Part shown: piece by piece, positions 21,306 through 31,500 of the stretch
Numbering within the stretch: the stretch's first letter is position 1
How the letters are laid out: each line of letters starts with the position of its first letter
Assembly (NCBI GenBank): GCA_964035575.1
Contig: OZ037889.1
Coordinates: 806,001-870,000 of the forward strand
Direction: 5' to 3'
Origin: Rhynchopus sp. YZ270_cl-10
Taxonomy: Eukaryota > Euglenozoa > Diplonemea > Diplonemida > Diplonemidae
Length of the DNA stretch: 64,000 bases
The notes under the pieces: generated by a model
The model's database searches: none
What the model was told of the DNA's origin: nothing
The model's input: only the letters and a program-made list of their open reading frames with translations
Made by a program: the position numbers and the translations under genes

Positions 21306-22658
21306 TTACAGCGGCATGTGGTTAATGGGACTAACAAACGTTGAATCAAACGCTGTACGCGGTGAAAGAAGGTGTGTCGGGGGCAGCATTTTTGGGCTCA
21401 TTGCGCCGATTGCAGCACTGCTATGCGATGCAAGCGCAGCAGGAACTGGGGGGATTTGAGTGCTCAATGGGGCTTCTGGGGAATAGACACGTTGCCACAT
21501 GGCTTCATGCGCCTGCGCCCTGGCAAGCTGTGCCTGCGTTTCCCTCTCTAATTCGTAGGTCATATTGCGTCTTTGCACTGGAGGATCCACGATTTCTGCT
21601 GTCTGCAATGTTCTTAGATGCGCGGTACTCAATGCGACACCAGTCGCCGCTTCATATGCCCTCGACTCCGCGAAGTCCTTCTGCGCAATGGTGTGTCTCA
21701 CCAAGGCACGGTCTGCCTCGCAGGCAGCCTTCTGCATTGCAGCTTCGCTCGCAGCCTTCATTGCGCTTGCTTCAAGCGCCGCAGCAGCATCGCTCTGCAA
21801 CCGTTTATGTGCCTCCCCTATTTCCAATCGAGCAGCCGCCACCCCAGCACCCCTCGCCTTCGCTACCTCCTCAGCCATCAAGGTGTCTGCCTTTAAACTG
21901 TCTGCACTGACGTACGCTATCTCAGCCTCATGAGAGACTTCTGCCAACACCGCCGCAGCACGTTCTTCACGGAGCACCGCTTCCTTCGTGGCAGCTGCAG
22001 AAGCCTCTGCTTCAGCTATGGCATGGGCACGCTTCTGTTCTGCCGCAGAGAGAGTGGATTGGGCGTCGGTGAGGCGCAGACGGAGTTCACTCAAAACCAA
22101 TTCTGCTTGATGGGAGGATTCTTCCGCCGCAATTTCATGTTGTTCTGCAGTCGCGATGGCCGCCTCAGATGCCGTAAGCCGATCCCTTTTGGTCCGATTG
22201 TCGACAATTTGGATTGTCCGATCCGCTTCGGTTGCGGCTAACCTATTATAACTGTGGCCTATCTCATATTCTTGCGCTGCTGCGACTGCTGCGGCACGTT
22301 GCGCCTCACGCACACTCTCCGCATGGTGCAAGCCCACAGCGTTCTCATGCGCACTCCTCGCAAGAACCACCCCCTGCGCACGCTCCTCTGCAGCTTGAAT
22401 AGTTGCTCGCAAATCCGCCACCCCAGTAGAAGCCCTCCTTGCAGGCACTGCCACAGGAGCGGGTGGTGGTGGAGGTAGAGGTGGGGCAGGTGCGTGGTGG
22501 TGGTGGTGGTGGTGGTGATGTGCTGGTATCACCGCAGGCACAACCGGGTCGTACCGATGAAGAGGCAAAGAAGGGGTATCATCATATCGAACATAAGGAG
22601 CAACAGGGACAGCCTCCCCTGGGGGGCTGGCTAGGCCAGGGATGTAGCCGATGGTCAT
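21306..22658 (-). CDS. Ala/Glu-rich coiled-coil protein, unrecognised
   Basis: Uninterrupted 450-codon frame starting MTIGYIPGLASPPG. N-terminal 75 residues are low complexity: a run of nine His, then Pro runs (PPLPPPPPAP). From about residue 85 to 370 the protein is almost entirely Ala, Glu, Arg and Leu with long predicted helices such as ELRLRLTDAQSTLSAAEQKR, typical of a rod-like coiled coil. The end is again Pro-rich (SPKMLPPTHLLSP). The low-complexity ends and heptad-like middle suggest a structural or scaffold protein, but I recognise no family. No introns are needed. Codon bias and frame length make it a convincing gene; function unknown. Confidence 0.8.
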   Translation of the reverse strand: MTIGYIPGLASPPGEAVPVAPYVRYDDTPSLPLHRYDPVVPAVIPAHHHHHHHHHAPAPPLPPPPPAPVAVPARRASTGVADLRATIQAAEERAQGVVLARSAHENAVGLHHAESVREAQRAAAVAAAQEYEIGHSYNRLAATEADRTIQIVDNRTKRDRLTASEAAIATAEQHEIAAEESSHQAELVLSELRLRLTDAQSTLSAAEQKRAHAIAEAEASAAATKEAVLREERAAAVLAEVSHEAEIAYVSADSLKADTLMAEEVAKARGAGVAAARLEIGEAHKRLQSDAAAALEASAMKAASEAAMQKAACEADRALVRHTIAQKDFAESRAYEAATGVALSTAHLRTLQTAEIVDPPVQRRNMTYELERETQAQLARAQAHEAMWQRVYSPEAPLSTQIPPVPAALASHSSAAIGAMSPKMLPPTHLLSPRTAFDSTFVSPINHMPL

Positions 22659-23013
22659 CGGAAAGAGGGAGGGGGTTTTTTTTTCTGTGGATGGATATTT
22701 TTTTGAATTGTGGTGTTATTCCCCGGCTTTTCTGCCGCGATGGCACTCCGTGCAAATAACCGGAAGGCGGTCAGTGGCCACCCTCTCTATTGACCAACCT
22801 TAGGGAGGGGGTCAGATTGACAAAGAGACAGAGGGAGAAGGAGAGAGAGAGAGAGGGGGCACCTAAAGAAATATCTACCATTTGTTTAACTGTTTTTTCA
22901 AGACGGCGCTCCACCTTAGTAGGGGGCCATATTATTTTTTTTTTCCGATGTCCAAAAAAAAGACCCCTGAGACAGCTGGCTTCGACCATGCCATATATTA
23001 AAGTTTTTTTTTT

Positions 23014-24282
23014 TTACAAATTGGACATTCCGTCGAAGTTTGCCCTTGGCTGCTCTGGGACAACCGGTGCTGGGGCGCGTTCGAACCAGCCGAATTTCTT
23101 TTTATTGTTGCTTTCGCCTTCGAAGGCGCGCAGCAAATCGAGGTAGTTTTCCCGCTCATGGTAGGGGACGAAGTAGAACGGCAGACGACCTTCGCCTATC
23201 CAAATGTAGAAGTGTGCGATGATGGCGAAGAACCCTGTCCACAGCAGCATGGACGCTGCAGGGCTTGCTGTGCGGGTATCGGCAATGCGTTCGCGCAGGC
23301 TTTCCTCTCCTTTGTTCATGGGCATGCCGTCGGGGCGGGTGGGGCTGACGTTGTGCCCCCGCAGTGTCGCCGCGTGCACGCTGCGTCCACCCTTAGCATA
23401 AACCTGGAGGTAGTCAAACAACAGTGAGGTATGTTCCAACGCCATCAGCACACCCCGCCCCACAAAGAACACCGTCGGCACCTTGACAATGAAGAACAGA
23501 AAGCGGACCACCTCCCGCGCCCCCTTGATTCGCCCCTCCCATTTGGTTTGGTAGTGGAAGTCGTGCTTCCAGAACTCTGCGGTGATTTCGCGTTGTTTTG
23601 AGAAGTTGCGTTTGCGGGCGGAACGAACGAAACTGTCCTCCGTGAATAAGGTTAAGACGTCACGTTTGTGGCGGGAGTGGATGAAGCCGCTGTAGGATTG
23701 AAACTGCACTCCTTTGAGCGCCTGCGCTGAAGGAACGGAAAAGAATTTTGGGTAGCGAGTGTCGTCCACCCGAGCGGTGTGGCGCATGGTTTGATACGCA
23801 TTGCGGTACATAGTGCGTCGTTTTGTGTAGTGCGACTCCAGCAGATCCGAAATAGTGAAGAATTTATCAGACCTAGTCCGCATCTTCACTACCTGATAGC
23901 GAAGAAAAATCGTCAGCCCGGACGCAAAATGCGGCAGATCCAGAATCTCAAAATCGTCCTTCTCCATCTCAATCCGCTCCCAATCCATCCACAAGGTGTC
24001 CTGGGCGAAGTGGCGCATCACTTCGGTTTCTTCTGTTCGCCATTTTTTTTCGGTTTGGATGATGTGTTTCCCATGGTTTGCGAAGTCCTCTGCGGACACA
24101 ACCTCGTAACGGTCCTTTGCTGCCAAATCAAACACTTTCGCACTGGTATCCGTGTGGTCGCTTGACGGGGAAGCTTTCGAAGAAGAGGACGAAGAGGACG
24201 AAGACGTCTCCTTCTCCGGCTTCGCAACACAGCATCTCACCTGCTGGAGGGCAGCCCTCCCAGGACCCTTACATAGCAGCAT
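23014..24282 (-). CDS. Unknown protein with two predicted membrane segments, possibly mitochondrial
   Basis: Intact 422-codon frame. The first 30 residues (MLLCKGPGRAALQQVRCCVA) are basic with no acidic residue and could be an organelle presequence, followed by a run of nine Ser. The middle is rich in aromatic and basic residues (YQTMRHTARVDDTRYPKFF). Two hydrophobic stretches are visible: around REVVRFLFFIVKVPTVFFVG and SMLLWTGFFAIIAHFYIWIG. After the second comes RLPFYFVPYHERENYLDLL. A splice-like CCTAACTGCAG lies just upstream of the ATG. I recognise no family; the layout suggests an inner-membrane protein of a large complex, which is inference only. Confidence 0.78.
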   Translation of the reverse strand: MLLCKGPGRAALQQVRCCVAKPEKETSSSSSSSSSKASPSSDHTDTSAKVFDLAAKDRYEVVSAEDFANHGKHIIQTEKKWRTEETEVMRHFAQDTLWMDWERIEMEKDDFEILDLPHFASGLTIFLRYQVVKMRTRSDKFFTISDLLESHYTKRRTMYRNAYQTMRHTARVDDTRYPKFFSVPSAQALKGVQFQSYSGFIHSRHKRDVLTLFTEDSFVRSARKRNFSKQREITAEFWKHDFHYQTKWEGRIKGAREVVRFLFFIVKVPTVFFVGRGVLMALEHTSLLFDYLQVYAKGGRSVHAATLRGHNVSPTRPDGMPMNKGEESLRERIADTRTASPAASMLLWTGFFAIIAHFYIWIGEGRLPFYFVPYHERENYLDLLRAFEGESNNKKKFGWFERAPAPVVPEQPRANFDGMSNL

Positions 24283-24432
24283 TTGTTGGAAACCCCCGCC
24301 CCGCTGATTTGCACTGCAGTTAGGTGAGGGGGTTTAGGGGCGTAAAAGAAATTTCTGGAAGGAAAACTGTCTCATTTTGAAATTCATGGTGCACAAAATA
24401 GTCGTATTTAGCCCCAAAAACCGTCTCCCGAA

Positions 24433-25443
24433 TCACAAAAAAATAATTATATACTCTAGGTAAATATTGAAGCTATATTTACCTGAGGGGGGTGTCAACC
24501 ACCAAGGGTTCGGATTTACCGAGCCGAAGGCGAGGTAAATCCGCACCCGAGGTGGTTGACACCCCCCGAAGGTAAATATCTTCAATATTTACCAAGAGTT
24601 TGTAATTTTATTTCCCAAAATAAAGTGCCAAAAGCCAAATTGCTTAGGAGATTGTGACCCTTGCGTGCTGTTGGTTGATGGGTGTGTGGGGAGGTGAATG
24701 GTGGTGGTAAACAAAAACTTTTTGGTCGTCGCCTCGTTCTTTTACGAACCCTTAGGAGGAGAGTGCCCAAACGGGGGGGAAAGCCACTTGCAGCTTCTCC
24801 CCGTTTTCGTGTTCATGTGTGTAGTTAAGCCTACTGAACACATACCACATGGTGTTGGGTTTATACTCCTTCTCCTAGGCTTGTACACAGAAGTGTACTT
24901 TGGTGTAACTTAGATGGTCAAAACACCCGATTTTTGCGGGTTTTTGCATTTTTTGGTGCCCAAAAACCCAACGCAGGTCGAATTTTTCCCGGATTTTTTT
25001 TTTCTTCTGAGATTTTTTTTTGATTTTTTGACAAGGCGTTGGCCCATACATTTTGACAGGTATAGGTGGATTTTTGTACAGAAAATGACCGGGGAATAAA
25101 TTTGTGATGCTCAAAACAGCCCAATTCTTGCTTTTTTTGATTTTTTGGTCCCAGAAGGGTGCCTAGGGTGTAGTGAGCAGTCACAAAAACACTTGTGAAA
25201 AAAGAAAAAAAAATTTTTTTTTTGCCGGGAAAATATTATAATATTTTACCTACCCATTTTTGGCTGGGATCCCCGGCTATTTACTATATTTTACCTGCTC
25301 AAATTACTATATTTACCTGCTCCAATTTTTTACGTGTAATTTGGTCGGGGAAAATATGAAAATAGCAGGGAAATACTGACACTTTACCGTCCCTGCCTCC
25401 TAAGCAATTTGGCTTGAGGCACTTTATTTCGGGGAATAAAAAT
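24433..25443 (+). mobile_element. Composite foldback element, third member
   Basis: Hairpin unit (24433-24612): GGTAAATATTGAAG...GGGGGGTGTCAACCACC and the inverse GGTGGTTGACACCCCCC...CTTCAATATTTACC around CCGAGCCGAAGGCGAGG, ending TTTGTAATTTTATTTC. Cargo unit (24608-25443): TTTTATTTCCCAAAATAAAG, AGCCAAATTGCTTAGGAG and the inverse CTCCTAAGCAATTTGGCT, CACTTTATTTCGGGGAATAA. The plan is the same as at 8994-9702 and 39934-40493, but the arm sequences are unrelated. Confidence 0.75.
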
Positions 25444-26234
25444 CATGGACAACCTACCGAAACTTTACGCGACAGCCAGCATTACCTATGGTACGGTGAT
25501 CAAATTTGGGGAGTTATTTGAGTAAATGAAGCGCGAACTGTGGGGAAAGAAAAGTATGGGAGGGAGGGGGTGGAAAATCGTTTTCGTGGATCCAGCTGAA
25601 CCCTTTGCAAAGTGCAAAATGTTTGCCGTGTGAACGGCGCGTTTTTTTTTCAAAGGGAGAGAAAGAGAAATATACTGAGACCCGCCAGGGCACTCGGTGC
25701 TGAATTGCACTTAAAGAGGAAAAAAAAAAATTCAAGAAGTGTGGGAAGAGAGGTGTGTTAGCTTATAGACTTCGAGCCATTGTGGGGGGGATACGAGTAG
25801 AGTTTGGCAAATGCAAACACCTTTGCGGGCACATGAATTGCAAGCTCAAGGTGTAACCTCCCCTGGGTGATCGAAGTGTCTAAAAATTTTGTCAAAGAGA
25901 AAGAAGGCAAAGTTAAATAGTGTGTGTGGTTATGTGTTTGACCCAAGATTGGCCTCCATCACCACAAAAAAAAAAAGAGGGGGAAAGTTTGTAAGATGAA
26001 GCTGAGTCACCTAAAAAAAAAAGCGAGCGTACGATTATTACACAAAGGGGTTTGTCCAGTACGAATGGCATTGTCCCCCAAAAAAGAACCAAGATGAACC
26101 CCAAGAAGGCACAGCACAATCTTTCCTTTCAAAAAAAAGGAAAAACGTGAAAGTGTTGAAAACATTTCGAAGACTTCTTTTGCTGTGCACAGCACGTTTC
26201 CTCCGAATGATAAGAACAAAATAAAAAGCTTTTA

Positions 26235-26264
26235 AGACGAATGTACCTCTGCAGACACATATCA
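26235..26264 (+). repeat. Hairpin repeat B2
   Basis: AGACGAATGTACCTCTGCAG then ACACATATC. Confidence 0.5.
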
Positions 26265-26408
26265 AAAAAAAATATATTGGAATACGATCTGAGCCTCTTG
26301 CTTGTTGTAGTCAACCTTCATAATAAAAACAATGTGTCAACTATGGGTACAAATATCTAGAAAAAAAGAGAGTGTCACTTCACGTATCACGCGGCGCAAA
26401 ACAAACTG

Positions 26409-26441
26409 TAGTTGATGCAGGCACCTCCGACTGACCCACCG
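26409..26441 (+). repeat. Repeat C, 5' fragment
   Basis: TAGTTGATGCAGGCACCTCC then GACTGACCCACC; the 3' half is missing. Confidence 0.6.
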
Positions 26442-26483
26442 ACAAATACTCAGATCGTCAAAAAAAATAGGGAAGAAACCTTG

Positions 26484-26515
26484 AATACTGAATGAGCCTC
26501 TTTCGTACACACATG
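26484..26515 (+). repeat. Hairpin repeat B2
   Basis: CTGAATGAGCCTCTTTCGTA then CACACATG. Confidence 0.45.
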
Positions 26516-26981
26516 AACAACAAAAAGGGGGTGCATGAAGGAGTCTCATATGCACATCACTTAAGAACGAAATGCACGTCAGTTGTGATTTTTTTTTAGC
26601 TACATATTTGGCCTCTCCCTTCTGTTGAACTGTATACCATACAGATGTCGCTGTCCTTTTTGAGTTGATAAAAGATAAGAAACAACATTTAGTCTAAATA
26701 TCTTGCGGTTAAATATGTTGTGCTAGCAGTACAGGTGTCATCTTGTTATTACACGGTGACTATATCAAAGGGAATAGTCTGGGGTAGTTTGTAAGGTAAT
26801 ACGCAAGAATTGACCCTGTCCAGAACATGGCACACTGATGTGTCTTTACACGAGACGTCGATCACTTTGACAGCAACCAAAAAAGGGGCAGTGGAGAAGA
26901 GAATAAGAAAAAAAAAAAAGAAACGGCTGGGACAAAAAACGGCTGGGGCTATTCCTTGGTTTGCGTACAGCATTACACAGA

Positions 26982-27144
26982 GAAGTTGACAGTGCAAAAC
27001 GCCTCACCTTACATTGGTGGACACAAGACACTGGTTCACCACGGGGTTATCAAAACCCCAGGGAGAGCACTTCATTGATGTGCACACAGTTTCCATGAGG
27101 GAAGCTTGTATGCAGGTACATAAACCATTTCCCCATCCTAGCTG
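26982..27144 (+). repeat. Dispersed repeat D, longest copy
   Basis: AAGTTGACAGTGCAAAACGC, CACGGGGTTATCAAAACCCC, GAGCACTTCATTGATGTGCA, CACAGTTTCCATGAGGGAAG, TATGCAGGTACATAAACC. Confidence 0.7.
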
Positions 27145-28282
27145 TAAATGGTGATTAGATGGATCTTAATCCTCTTCTGGTTGACTACCTAAGAGGGGAA
27201 AAAAATGATGCTGCTTTTTTTTGCAATCCGTTCGATCAGTTGTAGCTCTGCCCTCCACCGCAAGCAGGTTTTTTTTCATTATCCAGGCTCATTCTGAAAT
27301 ATTTTTGTTTTGGCACAATTTGCTTATTGTACAGCGTCATAACACATCAAATCTCGCAATAGAGGGGGAAGGGAACACCAGGGGGGGGAAAAAAACGACC
27401 ATATTTTATATCTGGCCTTTATAAATAATTTTACAAGGTCTTCACGACGCTTTACACGGTACACTTCGGTTCATCACATCAAAGTTTGCTTTAAAAAGAA
27501 GAATAGTGTACATATGTCACTACTCCTTAAGGAAGCAACGTTGTCACTGTGGCAGGGCGATACGGATCTTTTGCTAACGGTTCCTTGCCACCCCTCGAGA
27601 GAGGTGGAGACCAGGATGTTTGCAAAGATGACGGCCACCCCCTCCGCAGAGCGCAATGAGAGGATTTCAAAAAAAAATGGAATACACACAGTCATTTCCT
27701 CAACCTTGATTGGGAAAGGGGTGGGGTGGGTGATCACATGAGTGAAAGATTCAAGAAAAACATAGCCTAAAACACATCACTGCTCAACCCAATCAGGGTT
27801 TCCGCCAATGAGGGGTTGGAGGGTGCCCTGCAGACAACGAAGGGACACAAAACGACACACAATTTTGCACCCACCCGCCCTAGGTACCTGGGGCACTGCA
27901 TCGGGAGGTCTGAACATACGTTGTGAGTCTTCGGGTTCATGAGTGAAGACTGTATCTGATGAAATGCCGCTAGAGGGGGTTGGATGCGTGTGTGTCCAAA
28001 AAACACAGACTTCCGTTTCAACAGCGGGGGTGTGACAAAAAAATGCATATACAACGTCGACAGACGCGTAATTAATTTTAACAAAAAAAGAAAATAGTGG
28101 TTGAAACGTACTAATACGCTTTTCAGTTGAGCAAGAAATGAACAGTGCCGTGCAAGGAAGTACATTCGTATTGTCACGGTTGGACAAAAAAATATTCAAC
28201 ATGGTTTGGTTAGCAACCTCCCGTGGTTCTACCATAGTTCTCCCATATTATTTTCTAAAAAAAACGCCAATAAAAACAGAAA

Positions 28283-28323
28283 AAGTTTGTAAGATGGACC
28301 CAAGTCTCAATGCTTAGCCACCT
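28283..28323 (+). repeat. Hairpin repeat B1
   Basis: AAAGTTTGTAAGATGGACCC then AAGTCTCAATGCTTAGCCAC; stem AAG/CTT with a partly lost loop. Confidence 0.55.
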
Positions 28324-28561
28324 TTCAAAACCCTGAGCAAGCAGTGTTATCCCACCCCCCAAAACCTAATTAAAGAGACAAGAAAAGTGTTAGGTTAACA
28401 GCAAATAATAACTTATAAACAATGCCAAACAGACAGGCTTTCAGAAAGCCTTTCGGGGCATACGGAGAGACTATCTTCATATTTTTACTTTATTTTTTTT
28501 GGGCAAGAAATATTCACACACCCCACCCTCCCCTACCACCCCCCCGTTCACCCCTTCCCAT

Positions 28562-31500
28562 TCAGCTTGGCTGTAGGATCTTTTCCTTCAGCTTATCTCG
28601 GCATATTGGGCAGGAGTGTTCACACCTTCGCATTGCTTCCCCGACGAGCCACACCTGTATTATATTTTCATTTGTTTTGATTTATTCTCGAAATATTACC
28701 GCATCCCCTGCTACCCCCGTATACGAGCCCTACCCCTTTGTGATATTGTGTAGCTTTGGAAGCTGTCGAAAAACTATTTTTTCGTTTGACCGCAGACACT
28801 TTTTGTAGGAAGCCATTCATAGTGCGCTAATTGGCAACCCTCTTACCAATGCGCGGTGTCTGCACTGCCAACACCCCCCCCCCCACCCATAAGAACTACA
28901 CGACGTTGAAGTAAATGACTTTACTTGTGGTTTTACATGTAATTTTACTTGTGAAAATAGTTTACTTGTGGCACAAGTAATTACTTGTGATCACAAGTAA
29001 CTTTTACTTGTGCACAAGTAACTTTTTACTTGTGCACAAGTAAAAATCACCTGTCAAAACCTTCTAAGGTGCGCCTCTGTACTAACTGAACTCTCGAAAA
29101 TTTTTTTGGTCATACCCTAAAAGTGCCCAATTTTGCAATTCCAGCCAGAATTGAGCAGTTTTGAGCCTTTCTAGGGGTCTAAAACGCGTTTTTGAGGTTT
29201 TTTCACCCCCAAAAAACACCCATAGGCATTTTAACGTCAAAAACACAAAATCGCGAAGGGCTACGAAGAAGCAGGCAGCAAATATCTATGAGGGTGCTCA
29301 GAAGAACGCCTCATAAGAAACCTACGACATTGCTCGGAAAGGATTTCTGAAATTTCCGAAGATCAAATCCTGTGAAGAAGATTACACCGTCTTCTTCGAT
29401 CACTAGCACAAGGAACGCTTCATTTCCAATTGTACGGCAAAACAAAATTACAAACTGGGAAAATTAAACCTTTTCTCCTTGAGAAGGCTCGAAAGAAGGC
29501 TCAAAAGGCTCAATTTTCCTGGTGGTGTTCGGGGTATTGGAGAACACAAATTTTCATTTCAATTCACAACTCTTTCACAACAATATATGTCATAGACTGT
29601 GTTGTGAAGAGTTGTGACGAGTCATGTGAACACCTACCATCCCACACATGATGATAATGTTACTAGGGTTTTTGGTGATACGACATGCGAGATTAGATGT
29701 TATTTTATAACATGTCACATAGATTTGACAGGTCTCGTGGGTGGGTCTTCGGAAATGCAACAAAACGACCTCTTGGGCGGAAAAGGATATTTACGCACTT
29801 TTTGAGACCGGGGTTTCTTTACTAGAACCAGAGGAATCTCATAGTTCAGAGTACGGGTAGAGTGTTTTCACACACACGTGTGACCCTACCGTGGAGAGCA
29901 ATCAGCTCGCGCAATCAAAAGAAAGCAGAGAAAAGGGAAAGGAAAAAAGGTTGGGTACCGTGCGCCTGCGGCGCTACCTGTTCCCAGTCAAAAACACCAC
30001 AATTTCATCTGAATTTGGGTTTTCAGACTGAAAATGCCCCTTGTTTAGGAGTATGGGTTCATATTATGTGAAAATTTAAGTCACTAAAATTTGTCCACTT
30101 TTCCGAATATGCCCCACCACAGCTCGGAAATGCCACAAAACACTGCTTTTTCACCCCCAGACGTAACCCTATTTGAGGTGCGTTTTTTTGGGCCCGAAGC
30201 ACGATTTTTCAGATTTTTTTCCAAAAGTTAGCGCGAAGCGAGCGGAAATTTTTTTGGGGTGTACTTCCGCGAGCGCAGCGAGCAGAAAAAAATTAAGGTG
30301 CTGTCATGCCAGTCATCTGGGGGTCGGGCGAGGGGGCCCAGGCATGAGAATAAGGTTAGGGGGGTGCGGGTCCGGGGTCCGGGGTCCGGGCTATTCTCAC
30401 AAGGGGTGGGGTGGGGGTGAGGGGGTCTCGGTTTTTTGGAGTGCTGAACGACACGTTGGGTGTGGGGTGGGGTGAGGGGATCTCTAAGCTGACTCTAATC
30501 TATGTAAAGATTCACAAATGGGGCTTTCTCGGGACCCCCTCTTGACAGCGGGGGTGCCGGACAGGCTGTCATGTACAGCTGCCTGGGGTGATGACATAGT
30601 AAAATTTCTGTTGTGGATGTGTTGGTGCTGGGAATGGGTGGGGGTGTCGGGGTTTAACAGGGTGCCGGGCAGGGTGCCGGGCAAGGTGCCGGGCAAGGTG
30701 CCGGGCAAGGTGCCGGGCAAGGTGCCGGGCAAGGTGCCGGGCAAGGTGCCGGGCAAGGTGCCGGGCAAGGTGCCGGGCAAGGTGCCGGGCAAGGTGCCGG
30801 GCAAGGTGCCGGGCAGGGTGCCGGGCAAGGTGCCGGGCAGAGTGCAAAATGAAAATACCAAAAAACACCGGCATTTGCATTTTCGGAATCCGTGCGGCCA
30901 GTGGTGGGGTCACTTTTCCAAAATGGACAAGTTCTTAGAGGGTAGGGGGGTGTGGGGTTCCGGGGGGCCGGGTCCGGGGTCCGGGGTCCGGGCCTTATTC
31001 TCATGCCTGAGGGGGCCCCAACAGTCCGATACCCCCGGAACTGGAGTATAATGAACCGGTCATTTCGGAACGGGAACCAGGGAACGGTTCCCCGGTTCCC
31101 CTAAGAGCAGTCCACGTTGATCCAGAACCAGCTTCTATCCCTCAGAGGCGCTGGCACAAATGGTGAATGTGCAGACAAGGTATGGTTTTATCTCCCCCAG
31201 AAAATACAATTTTCACATATGGGGGGTTTTACACTACTTTTTGCATCCCTGTCTTTCTACATCCTCAAATTCGATAACCATTTTTCTTGAAGTCATAATT
31301 AACTTCTATTTTCCAAGCTACCATAACCTAACTACACCCCACATTTCCACTCATCACAGGATCGTGAAATCTGAACAGCATCTGCGAGTGCGAGGAGAAC
31401 CTTCGCCGTCTCCGACATTCAACTCACACACGTTCACCTGCATCAATACTGAGTTTGCGGATGAAGGGGGGTGGGAACATTTTGTCAGTCACTGCTATTG

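Larger units (their letters stand above)
24283..28561. other. Repeat-rich gap without a recognised gene
   Basis: Holds the composite foldback 24433-25443, hairpin repeats (26235-26264, 26484-26515, 28283-28323), a repeat C copy (26409-26441) and repeat D (26982-27144). Short frames around 27500-28240 are unrecognised. Confidence 0.6.

Noticed and set aside
30484-31051. Frames of 115-177 codons with PGKV, GTLP or RHLA repeats
   Set aside because: They follow from the 12-bp satellite inside a hAT element.
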